64,000 nt of DNA, from assembly GCF_903819335.1 (NCBI RefSeq), contig NZ_CAIJDE010000023.1, positions 1-64,000 on the forward strand, written 5' to 3'. The position numbers and the translations under genes were made by a program. The notes under the pieces were generated by a model. The model saw only the letters and a program-made list of their open reading frames with translations, searched no databases and was not told the DNA's origin. Origin of the DNA: Flavobacterium panici. Lineage in GTDB: Bacteria; Bacteroidota; Bacteroidia; Flavobacteriales; Flavobacteriaceae. Below are positions 36,506 through 45,210 of this stretch, piece after piece. Each line of letters starts with the position of its first letter. The stretch's first letter is position 1.

Positions 36506-37114
36506 CTACCTTACAATAGTTCTAAAAGTCAAATTTACTCTAGGTTTTTGAGTAGTTTTTGTTGGCGGTAAACGATGTAGCCAGTACGTTTGTGTTTCAT
36601 CTTTCATAACCAATAAACTTCCATGTTGTAAAATCAAAGAAACCGTTTCTTTAGATTCTTTATGTTTGAAAGCAAATTTGCGTTCAGCACCAAAACTTAC
36701 AGAACCGATGGCACCATTCTTTTTCAAATCTTTTTCGGCATCGCTGTGCCAGGCCATTCCTTCCTCGCCGGAATGATATAAGTTTAATAGACAGGAATTG
36801 AAAGTTTCTCCCGTTTCATCCTCAATAATTTTCTTTAATTCCAATAATTCTTTCGTCCACGGAAGTGCTTTTTTTGTAGTATTCGAATACGTATATTCAA
36901 ATTCCTGATCGCCGTACCAAGCCACTTTTCTTTTGGTCAAAATTAATTTCCCAAAGATTATGGCTTCATCATTTTTCCATTCAATTGTATTCAATAAAAC
37001 ATCCAAATAATGATTAGAATCTTCTCTCGAAAATAATTTTCCGTAATAATTTACAGTTCCATCTTTCGGAAGTAGGTTTGTTGTTTCGTTTATTTCAGGA
37101 TTAAATAAGTCCAT
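36506..37114 (-). CDS. alkB: AlkB-family alpha-ketoglutarate-dependent DNA dioxygenase
   Basis: Fe(II)/2-oxoglutarate oxygenase that oxidatively removes methyl groups from N1-methyladenine and N3-methylcytosine, 202 aa. Iron ligands are visible as WHSDAE (His123, Asp125) and His180 (WLHRLPP). The 2OG-binding RVNLTFR follows at the C-terminus. It overlaps the 3' end of the Ada-domain gene by 14 bases, so these are one transcript. Part of an alkylation-repair island on the minus strand. Confidence 0.92.
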   Translation of the reverse strand: MDLFNPEINETTNLLPKDGTVNYYGKLFSREDSNHYLDVLLNTIEWKNDEAIIFGKLILTKRKVAWYGDQEFEYTYSNTTKKALPWTKELLELKKIIEDETGETFNSCLLNLYHSGEEGMAWHSDAEKDLKKNGAIGSVSFGAERKFAFKHKESKETVSLILQHGSLLVMKDETQTYWLHRLPPTKTTQKPRVNLTFRTIVR

Positions 37115-37346
37115 TTTTCCAATTTAAATATTCAGGTTTCATACAATGTCCGCAAGGTCTGAAACCGTTTTGTTTTGCTTCATTTTCAGAAGAAAAGAAA
37201 ACCCGATTTTCACGTTTCATTCTTTTTCCCGAAGAACATTTCAGGGTTCCGTAAATTTTTAGTTTCCGGTTGCCGCCGAAACAAATCTCCGCATTTTTAA
37301 TTTTATTCCGAAGATCTGAATCTGAAATTTTATTGTGTTCAATCAT
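37101..37346 (-). CDS. Stand-alone Ada-type metal-binding domain protein
   Basis: 81-aa protein corresponding to the N-terminal Ada domain that, in E. coli Ada, accepts methyl groups from phosphotriesters. The domain core is visible: KIYGTLKCSSGKRM, ENRVFFSSENEAKQNGFRPCGHC. Three cysteines are present (KC, CGHC), but the Cys of the usual CxxxC second position is a lysine or glycine here, so metal binding and methyl acceptance may differ. I start at the ATG at 37346 (MIEHNK); the longer frame runs through a repeat element and has no similarity. Overlaps alkB; the AraC-MGMT half is encoded separately at 38500. Confidence 0.75.
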   Translation of the reverse strand: MIEHNKISDSDLRNKIKNAEICFGGNRKLKIYGTLKCSSGKRMKRENRVFFSSENEAKQNGFRPCGHCMKPEYLNWKNGLI

Positions 37347-37366
37347 AATTTTACCACATTTTATTC

Positions 37367-37570
37367 TGTAGAGACGCACAGCAGTGCGTCTACGCAAAGA
37401 TTGTCGACACAGATTGAATACGGTGATAGACGCTGTATATGATGTTTTTTGCCACAGATTTAAAGGATTATAATGATTAAAAAATCTGTTTAAATCTGCC
37501 AAATCTGCGGGAGAAATTATCTTTCTTTTTTGATTCACGTTGCGTAGACGCACTGCTGTGCGTCTCTACA
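37367..37570. repeat. Paired palindromic repeat (REPIN-like), copy 1
   Basis: A 31-base sequence (37367-37397, core AGACGCACAGCAGTGCGTCT) reappears as its exact reverse complement at 37540-37570, enclosing 142 bases. Each copy is itself a hairpin with an 8-bp stem. The enclosed part contains another imperfect inverted repeat (GCCACAGATTTAAA ... AAATCTGCC). No transposase is encoded. Lies between the Ada-domain gene and the 2OG oxygenase gene. Confidence 0.85.
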
Positions 37571-37607
37571 GATATGCGTTATTTTGAAACCTCTGGGCCT
37601 TTGAACC

Positions 37608-38321
37608 TTAATTTAATGCATCATGAAAAATAATTCCCAGCGTATATCTTTCGCCAGAATGAATTTCGCTCACACCATGTTTCGTATTTACCCGATAATA
37701 ACCTTTTGTGCCTTTTACAGGTCTAAAATTTGTTGTAAAAACTAAAATATCACCCTTCTTAGGTTTTAAAACAATTGCTTTCGATTGCGCTCTTGGCGTT
37801 TGCTGTGTTAATACAAATTCGCCTCCCGTAAAATCTTCATCAGGTTCAGAAAGAAAAAGCACAATTTGAATGGGAAAATAAATATCACCATATAAATCCT
37901 GATGTAAAGTATTGAATCCGCTTTTTCCATATTTTAAAATTAAAACAGTCGCTTTGAGTTGATTATTGTCGTGACATTGTTTTAATAATTCTTGATGTGT
38001 TTCAGGAAAAAAAGTATTAATATTCAAAGCCTTCATCCATGCATTTGCAATTGGTGCTAATTTCGGGTAAATGGAATTTCGTATATTTTGAATTAAATCG
38101 GGCAGGGGATAATTGAAATATTTGTATTCGCCCAAACCAAATCTATAACGTTCCATAACAACCGTTTTTCGGTATAAATTTGGATTATCATAATCGAATT
38201 TTAAGTCTTCACATTGTTCGTTATTGAGTACATTCTGAATAATAGCAAAGCCATTTTCGTGCATAGATTCGGTGATGCTTTCCCAATTTTGAGAAGCCAT
38301 TTTTGATTGTATAGTTTGCAT
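37608..38321 (-). CDS. 2OG-Fe(II) oxygenase in the alkylation-repair island
   Basis: 237-aa double-stranded beta-helix oxygenase. Iron ligands are HQDLYG (His140, Asp142) and His215 (KHGVSEI); the 2OG-binding Arg follows in GERYTLG. It resembles phytanoyl/prolyl-hydroxylase-type 2OG enzymes found near ada/alkB in Bacteroidota (family knowledge), not AlkB itself. Flanked on both sides by paired palindromic repeats, and on the same strand as the repair genes. A repair or nucleobase-related role is inferred only from context. An internal ATG at residue 8 is an alternative start. Confidence 0.8.
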   Translation of the reverse strand: MQTIQSKMASQNWESITESMHENGFAIIQNVLNNEQCEDLKFDYDNPNLYRKTVVMERYRFGLGEYKYFNYPLPDLIQNIRNSIYPKLAPIANAWMKALNINTFFPETHQELLKQCHDNNQLKATVLILKYGKSGFNTLHQDLYGDIYFPIQIVLFLSEPDEDFTGGEFVLTQQTPRAQSKAIVLKPKKGDILVFTTNFRPVKGTKGYYRVNTKHGVSEIHSGERYTLGIIFHDALN

Positions 38322-38362
38322 AAATTTTTAAATAAAGATTGAGTTTTTGACAAAGCATATCC

Positions 38363-38467
38363 GTAGAGACGCACAGCGGTGCGTCTACGCAACGATTGTC
38401 GACATAGATTGCTCGTCAATTTTGGTTGGAATACATAATGTTAGACGCACTGCTGTGCGTCTCTACA
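38363..38467. repeat. Paired palindromic repeat (REPIN-like), copy 2
   Basis: The same palindrome as copy 1 (38363-38392, one substitution) and an inverted partner (38442-38467) enclose 49 bases. Identity with copy 1 continues past the palindrome through GATTGTCGACA, so the two elements share about 47 bases. The pair brackets the 2OG oxygenase gene together with copy 1. Confidence 0.85.
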
Positions 38468-38499
38468 CATATATTGTGTGTATTATATTATGTTGTAAA

Positions 38500-39354
38500 T
38501 TATAAATTTGGATTTACCTGCGCACCTTCCCAGCCAATAATAGCCGTTTTTCGGGTATTTCCCCACATATAACCGCCAAAGATTCCCGAAGACTGAATTA
38601 CGCGGTGACACGGAATTAAAAATGCGACTGGATTACTCCCAATTGCAGTTCCAACGGCTCTTGAAGCATTTGGTTTTTGAATTTGATGCGCAATAGTTCC
38701 ATAAGTAGAAAGCTGTCCCATCGGAATTTTTAATAAAGTTTCCCAAACCTTCAGTTGAAAATCGGTTCCTTTTAAATGCAGTTTTATTTCAGATAATTTA
38801 CTCCAGTCATTTTGGAAAATAAAAAGTGCATTTTGCTGTGTTAAATCAAGTTTTCGGGAAAAAGCAGCATTTGGAAATTTATTCTTTAAATCATTAAATC
38901 CAATAGCTTCATCTTCGGCGAAAGCCATAAAACAAACACCTTTCTGAGTTGAAGCCACAATAATATTCCCAAACGGACTTTCGGCAAAACTGTAGTTTAT
39001 TTCCAGATTTTTTCCGCCATTTTTGTATTCGGCCGGTGTCATTCCTTCAATATTTACAAATAAATCATGAAGTCGGCTGGTGCCTGAAAGTCCCGTTTCG
39101 TATGCGGTTTCAGAAATAGTCGCCTGATTTTCTTTGAGTAGTTTTTTGGCGTGTTCCAAACTGGTATACTGCAAAAACTTCTTCGGACTTGTTCCTGCCC
39201 AATCGCTGAAAAGCCTCTGAAAGTGAAACGGACTCAAATGCACTTTCTCTGCAACTTCATCAAGATTTGGCTGCTCTTTAAAATTTGCTTTAATATAATC
39301 GATGGCATCTGCGATACGATTATAATTGATGTTTTCCTGTGTGTTCATTTTCAT
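38500..39354 (-). CDS. AraC-type regulator fused to O6-methylguanine-DNA methyltransferase
   Basis: 284 aa: an N-terminal AraC helix-turn-helix domain (about 10-112) and a C-terminal methyltransferase domain (about 118-280) with the suicidal methyl-acceptor Cys249 in PCHRV and the RAVGTAIGSNP DNA-binding helix. It repairs O6-methylguanine and probably activates the adaptive response. The Ada metal-binding domain that normally precedes the AraC part is missing and is instead encoded at 37101-37346. It is the first gene of the minus-strand repair cluster. Confidence in both domains is high. Confidence 0.93.
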   Translation of the reverse strand: MKMNTQENINYNRIADAIDYIKANFKEQPNLDEVAEKVHLSPFHFQRLFSDWAGTSPKKFLQYTSLEHAKKLLKENQATISETAYETGLSGTSRLHDLFVNIEGMTPAEYKNGGKNLEINYSFAESPFGNIIVASTQKGVCFMAFAEDEAIGFNDLKNKFPNAAFSRKLDLTQQNALFIFQNDWSKLSEIKLHLKGTDFQLKVWETLLKIPMGQLSTYGTIAHQIQKPNASRAVGTAIGSNPVAFLIPCHRVIQSSGIFGGYMWGNTRKTAIIGWEGAQVNPNL

Positions 39355-39420
39355 TCAATTTTATAAGGCAAATATCGATTGCTTTTTGCAGGTATAAAAT
39401 CTGAAACTTGCTGAGTTTTT

Positions 39421-39561
39421 TGCCACAAAGGCACAAAGTCGCTAAGTTTTTCTTTCACAATATTGTCATCTTGAGCGAAGTCGAAGGAACGCAAAGTAAA
39501 TCGGCAAAGATTGATATAAACTTAAAAAATAAAAACTTTGTGCCTTAGCGACTTCGTGGCA
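39421..39561. repeat. Imperfect inverted repeat between the AraC-MGMT and SMR genes
   Basis: TGCCAC...GGCACAAAGT, GTCGCTAAG at the left and the complementary AACTTTGTGCC, CTTAGCGAC, GTGGCA at the right, with sub-blocks in exchanged order. The centre carries GAGCGAAGTCGAAG, which recurs at 55918. Typical dispersed intergenic repeat of flavobacteria; no coding content. Confidence 0.6.
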
Positions 39562-39568
39562 TTATGTC

Positions 39569-39901
39569 TCAATGAGCCGTAGTTTTAGAAAACACATTAA
39601 TGACAACAACGCCAATTATAATTAAACTCAATCCAATTATCGCAGGTAGATCTGGAATTTCCTTAAAGAAAATAGCACCAATGATTGTAATTAAAACAAT
39701 TCCAACTCCAGACCAAATTGCATATGCAAAACCAACCGGAATTGTTCTGATTGCAAAACTCAAAAAATAAAACGCAGCAAAATAGCCAACAACGGTAATA
39801 ATGCTTGGTAAAAGCTGTGTGAACTGCTCAGACTTTTTTAATGCCGAAGTTGCAATGATTTCGAAGATAATGGCAATAAATAAAAATAAAAAATTCTTCA
39901 T
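39569..39901 (-). CDS. Small multidrug resistance (SMR) transporter
   Basis: Four-helix proton-coupled exporter, 110 aa. The essential membrane Glu is present in helix 1 (FEIIATSALKK), and helix 3 shows the WSGVG signature. SMR members export quaternary ammonium compounds or guanidinium; the sequence does not decide which. Inner membrane, monocistronic, downstream of the alkylation-repair region. Confidence 0.9.
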   Translation of the reverse strand: MKNFLFLFIAIIFEIIATSALKKSEQFTQLLPSIITVVGYFAAFYFLSFAIRTIPVGFAYAIWSGVGIVLITIIGAIFFKEIPDLPAIIGLSLIIIGVVVINVFSKTTAH

Positions 39902-39957
39902 AGTTCCGGTTTTTTACAAAGTTAGACTTTATAAAGTGAAATGAAGAATCTTAAATT

Positions 39958-40485
39958 TTATCCAAATATTAAAGAAGGAATTCCTATTCCTATTGCAACA
40001 CCATAAATTACATCTGCCCAAATGATTCTTAGAATGTTAAAGACATAAATTAATCCAATTATGGGAAAAGATATTATTGCTAATATGTTTTTATTTTTGA
40101 TTGCTATTTTTGCTTCTTTAAACACATTTTCGGCATCTTGATTTGATGGAATAGCATGCATGCCTATTGAAACTCCAAGCCAGATTAAAAAATAAGATAA
40201 TGGATGTTCAATATCAAAAAACTTTATTGGCATATAAGCAGGAAGACATATAAGTAAACATAAAAGAGTGTTTACAAAAAATGGTCCCATAGAGATTAAA
40301 AAAGTTGATGTGAAATTGCTCGTGTTTTCGTGTATCACGTATCCCGCAGGATTTCCAACTCTAAAATAACATGCGTCAAAAACAGCTACTTTTCTAATTT
40401 TACAAAATAACATATGTGCAAATTCATGAACAATGATTCCGGGAAATGACACAATTGAAATTAATTCACCAGGTATAAAAAACAT
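39958..40485 (-). CDS. Membrane zincin-like protein with HExxH motif
   Basis: 175-aa integral membrane protein with about four hydrophobic segments and a HEFAH motif (His20, Glu21, His24) in the first, as in membrane metalloproteases of the M50-like type. The short length and the lack of an obvious third-ligand motif leave activity uncertain. Only six bases lie between it and the upstream zinc-ribbon/TPR gene, so the two form an operon and may act together. I do not recognise a named family with certainty. Confidence 0.6.
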   Translation of the reverse strand: MFFIPGELISIVSFPGIIVHEFAHMLFCKIRKVAVFDACYFRVGNPAGYVIHENTSNFTSTFLISMGPFFVNTLLCLLICLPAYMPIKFFDIEHPLSYFLIWLGVSIGMHAIPSNQDAENVFKEAKIAIKNKNILAIISFPIIGLIYVFNILRIIWADVIYGVAIGIGIPSLIFG

Positions 40486-40491
40486 ATCTTT

Positions 40492-41403
40492 TTAATTTTT
40501 AATCCAACCGTTTGGAAATTTTTTAATAAACTCTTCTCTAGTTATTACTGTATGGGCAAATAATCTATATTCTATCATATTATAATAGAATTTGGCTTCA
40601 GAACTTGTACTGTCTATTGCTTTTGCTTTTTTTAAATATTCGAAGCTTTTAATTTTTGCAGATTCATCATTTTTAGTGGCATAAATGCAAGAATAAGCAG
40701 AAGCAACACCTGAATAGCATTCTGCAGAAGTTGAGTCAATTTTAAGGACTTCCTGAGATGCGGCAAGAAAACCGTCGTAATCCTTTTTATCAAAAGTCAC
40801 CCCAATTTTTGCCATATTAATATATAAATCAAGATTGTAATCAGGAGGTATTTTTCCTATGCAGGAATTAAATTTGTTTAAAGCTTCTTTGCTTTTGTTT
40901 TGTTTAAGAAAATTGAAGCCACTATAAAAATCAGCAAGCGTTTTGAGGTCTTCTACTTCAGGAACTTCTGTACTTGCTTTTTGCATTAAGTTTGATGCAT
41001 TGGCAAAATCTCCTTTTTCAAAAGAACCAATTGATTCTTGAAATTTATTATAAGCGTCGAAATATTGCCAATTCCAATAAAATGAAAATAGAACAATAGC
41101 TATAATACCAATAAAGAACGCTTTTACCCAGGTAGGGAAAACTCGATTATTGACTGCTGTTTCACAATTATTGCAATGAGGGTATACTCCAATCTTGTTT
41201 AATTCTATTTCTTCAAAGTCTTTAGAACAAGCAGAACAAATTGTGGGATCATATTTTTTTTCTACTTTTTTCCCACTAAGACTTTTATCGTCGGGGAAAT
41301 TAGTTTCAAAACAGGAGTTACAAAAATCTTTTTCATCAATTGTAATTGTTTCATTAATTGGTACACTTTTATTGTCACAATTAGTACATTCTGTTTTTTT
41401 CAT
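40492..41403 (-). CDS. Zinc-ribbon, single-TM, TPR-like protein
   Basis: 303 aa: two cysteine clusters at the N-terminus (CTNC...CNSC near 6-34; CSAC...CNNC near 57-79) are typical of zinc ribbons. One transmembrane helix follows (about 92-110), then helical repeats of TPR type (about 115-280). Probably anchored in the inner membrane with the ribbons in the cytoplasm. First gene of an operon with the HExxH membrane protein. Function unknown. Confidence 0.65.
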   Translation of the reverse strand: MKKTECTNCDNKSVPINETITIDEKDFCNSCFETNFPDDKSLSGKKVEKKYDPTICSACSKDFEEIELNKIGVYPHCNNCETAVNNRVFPTWVKAFFIGIIAIVLFSFYWNWQYFDAYNKFQESIGSFEKGDFANASNLMQKASTEVPEVEDLKTLADFYSGFNFLKQNKSKEALNKFNSCIGKIPPDYNLDLYINMAKIGVTFDKKDYDGFLAASQEVLKIDSTSAECYSGVASAYSCIYATKNDESAKIKSFEYLKKAKAIDSTSSEAKFYYNMIEYRLFAHTVITREEFIKKFPNGWIKN

Positions 41404-41614
41404 TATAAAAGGGATTCAACTATGAATTAATAGATTTATATCTTTTTTTGAATTTGGTGCCGAAGATATAAAAGTTTTTGAATGTTTTATTTCGAAAAAC
41501 AATTATGAAAGATTAATATATTAACAAAATTTATTTGTTTGAGTTAATAAGTTAGTGATTATTAAAAGTTTTAAGATTTTTAATTAAAAATAAATGTCTG
41601 AGTATTAGATCAAT

Positions 41615-42697
41615 TTACTTTAATTCTTCTTTTTTGGTAGAAACACTTATCAATTTATATCCGTTTTCAGTTCTTAAAAATTCAAAATGATCTTGTCCGT
41701 GTTCAAGTTTATTTTTTGGATTGATCACAATGTTTTTAACTGGATATATCCAATCTTTTGATTCATTACAATTGTTGAAATATATTTCGTATTCGCTTGA
41801 TTCAAAAATAAACTGATTTAATCCGTCAGTAGAAACAAAGTAATCTGTTTTTGGATTTTTGAGTTCCTGAAGTTTAGATTTTAAATAGATATAATTTTGA
41901 TTGATGAATTTAGTTTTTGATAAGTTTATCCAGCCATCTGGTTCTTTCCAATACGAGATTTTATCAAAAGAATGTTTTTCTAAATTGCTTTTGGATAAAT
42001 CAGAAAGTAATGTATTCTGGAGCCAATATTTAAATTCTTTATCAAAATTTACAAACGAATAATATTGTCGGTCAACCCCAAGGAAATTTTCTCTTATTGG
42101 GTCTTTGCTTGGATCTTTTGATTTTTCTACAGAATAAAAGTTTAAATCATCATTGTAAGCAAAATTTTCGATTAAGATTTTATTGCTTGTATCTATTAAG
42201 AATTCTTTTCCGCCAGTCCAGAAAAAATGTTCGCCATCAATTACTTTCTTCGCGTCTTTTAATCCTATGAACATTCCATTTATGGCTTTGGTTATATTAC
42301 TGTATTCTGCAGGAATTACAATTTTTCCGTTGCCATTAAACATTCCCATTTTATCTGTTTTGCGATCTGTAAATCTTATTAAACCTTCATTTTCACAATC
42401 GGGACCATTGTCAAAACTATATAAACTGTCACGACCAACTATTTTTCCTGTTTTGGTTAAATAATAGCTTTTCCATTTCCCATCTTTTTCTTCACTAGCG
42501 GCAATAATATTTTCAAATTTACGGGCAGTTGTAAAACCAGTAGTAAATTTTGGTGGTATTTTGACAATGCCATTTTTATCTTTAAATCCGATAAGCGTTG
42601 TGTCTTTATTGGGAAATGAAAACCAGATATCATTATTTTGAGCGAATGCTGAAAAACTTAGGATTAGGAATATATGTAGGATAATAATTTTTTTCAT
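41615..42697 (-). CDS. Secreted WG-repeat-like protein
   Basis: 360 aa with signal peptide (ending SAFAQ). The first half shows degenerate WG/KWG-type beta repeats (LIGFKDKNGIVKIPPKF, MGMFNGNGKIVIPAEYSNI). The second half is unrelated and not recognised. WG-repeat proteins are common in Bacteroidota and probably bind ligands in the periplasm; no specific role is known. Lies on the same strand as, and nine bases after, the small cysteine protein gene. Confidence 0.65.
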   Translation of the reverse strand: MKKIIILHIFLILSFSAFAQNNDIWFSFPNKDTTLIGFKDKNGIVKIPPKFTTGFTTARKFENIIAASEEKDGKWKSYYLTKTGKIVGRDSLYSFDNGPDCENEGLIRFTDRKTDKMGMFNGNGKIVIPAEYSNITKAINGMFIGLKDAKKVIDGEHFFWTGGKEFLIDTSNKILIENFAYNDDLNFYSVEKSKDPSKDPIRENFLGVDRQYYSFVNFDKEFKYWLQNTLLSDLSKSNLEKHSFDKISYWKEPDGWINLSKTKFINQNYIYLKSKLQELKNPKTDYFVSTDGLNQFIFESSEYEIYFNNCNESKDWIYPVKNIVINPKNKLEHGQDHFEFLRTENGYKLISVSTKKEELK

Positions 42698-42705
42698 GAA
42701 TTTAT

Positions 42706-42990
42706 TTATCGTAAGTGAATTTCTAATTCCTTGTTTTTTGCTTCATCAAAGCAATCAATACACAACATTTTAAAATCGGCTTTAGTTTGAAAAACTTCTG
42801 TCCATTCTTCGTCATTATCTAAAAGATATTGTTCGCATTCTTTGCACCATGCAATTTGTGGAAGATCTTCTTCAGCTTCTGAATAGAAGAAACCTAATTT
42901 TTCTTTTGAATCAATTGCCATTGCAATGTGAATACACGTGAAAGACATTTCTTTTGAACCATGTATGTCACATAAAACTTTTTCGATCAT
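42706..42990 (-). CDS. Small cysteine-rich protein, probable zinc binder
   Basis: 94 aa, acidic, no signal peptide. Cys/His pairs are spaced like metal ligands: CDIH near the start, CIH, CKEC in the middle and CIDC near the end. Looks like a cytosolic zinc-finger-like domain; not otherwise recognised. Followed closely by the WG-repeat gene, so probably cotranscribed. Confidence 0.6.
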   Translation of the reverse strand: MIEKVLCDIHGSKEMSFTCIHIAMAIDSKEKLGFFYSEAEEDLPQIAWCKECEQYLLDNDEEWTEVFQTKADFKMLCIDCFDEAKNKELEIHLR

Positions 42991-43063
42991 AATTTTAAAG
43001 AATTTTATTTTGGAGAGTTCTTTAATTTCAAATTTAAACTTAAAATTTTAGATTAAAAACAGA

Positions 43064-43096
43064 AAACCCGACAGGTTTTTAAAACCTATCGGGTTT
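43064..43096 (-). terminator. Terminator after the coiled-coil secreted protein gene
   Basis: 15-bp stem with one mismatch (AAACCCGACAGGTTT), A/T-flanked, nine bases beyond the stop at 43106. The stem sequence is closely related to the ahcY terminator (both contain AACCCGACAG). Confidence 0.8.
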
Positions 43097-43105
43097 GAAA
43101 TATTT

Positions 43106-43582
43106 TTAAGAACCCTTTCTCGTAAATTTGGATTCTTCCAGCATTATTTCTAATTCAAGTACTTTTTCAGCTCTAAAATCCTGCTTACTTTTCGCGTCAT
43201 CTAGTTTATTTTGAGATATAGCGATTTCCTTTTTTAGTTTTTCAATATTTTTTTGATAATCAGGATCATTATTGTTCTTCGAAGTATTTTCAAGGTTTTT
43301 TAAACTTTCCCGTTTTGCCCTTAGGTCGAGTTCTATTTGCCATGTTTTTTCTGCAAGCTTGATTAGTTTTTGCTCTTCTCTTGCTAATTTTGCTTTTGTT
43401 TTTTCTACATCATTTCTAGAAAGAGGTTTCACGGTTTCCAGTTGTGGAAGTTTTGGATTCTGATTCGCTCCAGGAAATAATAAGTCTTGTTTTTGAGGTC
43501 CATATTTTGAAGGATCAAAATTTTGTGCGGATGCAAAAAGGGGCAATAGTATGATTGGTAAGGCAAGTAGAAGTGTTCTCAT
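43106..43582 (-). CDS. Secreted coiled-coil protein of unknown function
   Basis: 158 aa, signal peptide ending FASAQ. A long highly charged coiled coil follows (about 55-150; KTKAKLAREEQKLIKLAEK, ENTSKNNNDPDYQKNIEKL in part). The true start is the ATG at 43582; the frame continues upstream without a good start. No catalytic motif. Probably periplasmic. Not assigned to a family. Confidence 0.6.
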   Translation of the reverse strand: MRTLLLALPIILLPLFASAQNFDPSKYGPQKQDLLFPGANQNPKLPQLETVKPLSRNDVEKTKAKLAREEQKLIKLAEKTWQIELDLRAKRESLKNLENTSKNNNDPDYQKNIEKLKKEIAISQNKLDDAKSKQDFRAEKVLELEIMLEESKFTRKGS

Positions 43583-43684
43583 AATTTGGTTTTGGGTTTC
43601 AAAAATATACTTATATTTTGAAACCACAGTATGCCAAAATATAAATTTTAGATTGTAGATTTCTGATTTTAGATTAAAAAATGA

Positions 43685-43715
43685 AACCCGACAGATTTTA
43701 AAAATCTGTCGGGTT
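43685..43715 (-). terminator. Terminator of ahcY
   Basis: Perfect 15-bp stem (AACCCGACAGATTTT) with a single-base centre, then a T-run on the minus strand, downstream of the ahcY stop. An outer inverted repeat rich in AGATTTTAGATT flanks it. Confidence 0.85.
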
Positions 43716-43765
43716 GGGAATATGAATTAAAAATCTAAGATCTACAATCGTAAATCTAAAATTTC

Positions 43766-45082
43766 TTAGTATCTGTAGTATTCTGGTTTGAATGGACCTT
43801 CAACTGGAACACCAATATAAGCAGCCTGATCGTCACGTAAAACTTCTAGTTCAACGCCTAATTTAGCTAAGTGTAAAGCAGCAACTTTTTCATCTAAATG
43901 TTTTGGTAACATATAAACTTCATTTTTGTAAGCTGCGCTGTTGTTCCATAATTCGATTTGAGCCAAAGTCTGGTTTGTAAATGAGTTACTCATTACAAAA
44001 CTTGGGTGACCTGTAGCACAACCAAGGTTTACTAAACGACCTTCAGCCAAGATAATGATATCTTTTCCGTTGATGTTGTATTTGTCAACCTGAGGCTTAA
44101 TTTCGATTTTTGATGCACCGTGGTTTTTGTTTAACCAAGCCATATCAATTTCGTTATCGAAGTGACCAATGTTACAAACAACAGTTTTATCTTTCATTTG
44201 CTCGAAGTGCTCTCCAAGAACGATATCTTTATTTCCTGTAGTTGTAATGATGATATCAGCATTAGCAATTACAGTATTTAATTTTTTAACTTCATAACCG
44301 TCCATTGCAGCTTGTAAAGCACAAATTGGGTCGATTTCAGTAACAGTTACAATAGATCCTGCACCTCTAAAAGAAGCAGCAGTTCCTTTTCCAACGTCTC
44401 CGTATCCACAAACGATTACTCTTTTTCCAGCTAACATTAAGTCAGTTGCACGACGTACAGCATCCACAGCAGATTCTTTACATCCGTATTTGTTATCAAA
44501 TTTAGATTTAGTAACAGAGTCGTTAATGTTGATTGCAGGCATTGGTAAAGTTCCAGCTTTTACTCTTTCGTAAAGTCTGTGTACACCAGTTGTAGTTTCT
44601 TCAGAAAGACCTTTAATTCCAGGAACTAATTCCGGGAAACGGTCAATAACCATATTAGTTAAATCTCCACCGTCATCAAGAATCATGTTCAATGGTTTTC
44701 TGTCTTCACCAAAGAATAAAGTTTGCTCAATACACCAGTCAAATGACTCTTCGTCAAGACCTTTCCAAGCATAAACCTGAATTCCCGCAGCAGCAATAGC
44801 AGCAGCAGCCTGATCCTGAGTAGAGAAAATGTTACAAGAAGACCAAGTAACTTCTGCACCAAGAGCAATTAAAGTTTCGATCAAAACTGCAGTTTGAATC
44901 GTCATGTGTAAACATCCAGCAATACGAGCACCTTTAAGAGGTTGTTCGTCTTTGTATTCTGCACGAAGCGCCATTAAACCTGGCATTTCAGCCTCAGCCA
45001 ATTCAATTTCTTTTCTTCCCCAAGCCGCTAGAGAAATGTCTTTTACTTTGAAAGCCACAAAAGGCGTAGTTGTAGTACTCAT
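43766..45082 (-). CDS. ahcY: Adenosylhomocysteinase
   Basis: NAD-dependent reversible hydrolysis of S-adenosylhomocysteine to adenosine and homocysteine in the methyl cycle; cytosolic, 438 aa. The NAD-binding motif is [10 protein letters not shown], and the C-terminus is KPEYYRY. Substrate residues are in [13 protein letters not shown] and [16 protein letters not shown]. Divergent from the phosphopantetheinyl transferase gene across a 290-base region that contains a MITE-like repeat. A TAAATTTG -7 element lies upstream. Confidence 0.97.
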   Translation of the reverse strand: MSTTTTPFVAFKVKDISLAAWGRKEIELAEAEMPGLMALRAEYKDEQPLKGARIAGCLHMTIQTAVLIETLIALGAEVTWSSCNIFSTQDQAAAAIAAAGIQVYAWKGLDEESFDWCIEQTLFFGEDRKPLNMILDDGGDLTNMVIDRFPELVPGIKGLSEETTTGVHRLYERVKAGTLPMPAININDSVTKSKFDNKYGCKESAVDAVRRATDLMLAGKRVIVCGYGDVGKGTAASFRGAGSIVTVTEIDPICALQAAMDGYEVKKLNTVIANADIIITTTGNKDIVLGEHFEQMKDKTVVCNIGHFDNEIDMAWLNKNHGASKIEIKPQVDKYNINGKDIIILAEGRLVNLGCATGHPSFVMSNSFTNQTLAQIELWNNSAAYKNEVYMLPKHLDEKVAALHLAKLGVELEVLRDDQAAYIGVPVEGPFKPEYYRY

Positions 45083-45115
45083 TTATAGTATATTTGTATA
45101 ATTGTAAAATTTTTG

Positions 45116-45123
45116 CAAATTTA
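45116..45123 (-). promoter_or_regulatory. Bacteroidota-type -7 promoter element for ahcY
   Basis: Minus-strand octamer TAAATTTG matches TAnnTTTG, 34 bases before the ahcY ATG. The -33 region is not obvious. Confidence 0.45.
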
Positions 45124-45210
45124 CGGAATACCTTTTTATTTTTACTACTTTCTGTAAGATTTGTGAAATCTTTAAAATCTTAATCTCTAGAATGTTAGTT
45201 TATGAATCGT

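Noticed and set aside
37347-37553. Longer N-terminus for the Ada-domain protein
   Set aside because: The extension is translated repeat sequence (palindrome pair) and starts from a non-ATG codon.
37367-38467. CRISPR-like appearance of the repeated palindromes
   Set aside because: Only four copies in inverted pairs, no regular spacers and no cas genes; fits REP doublets instead.
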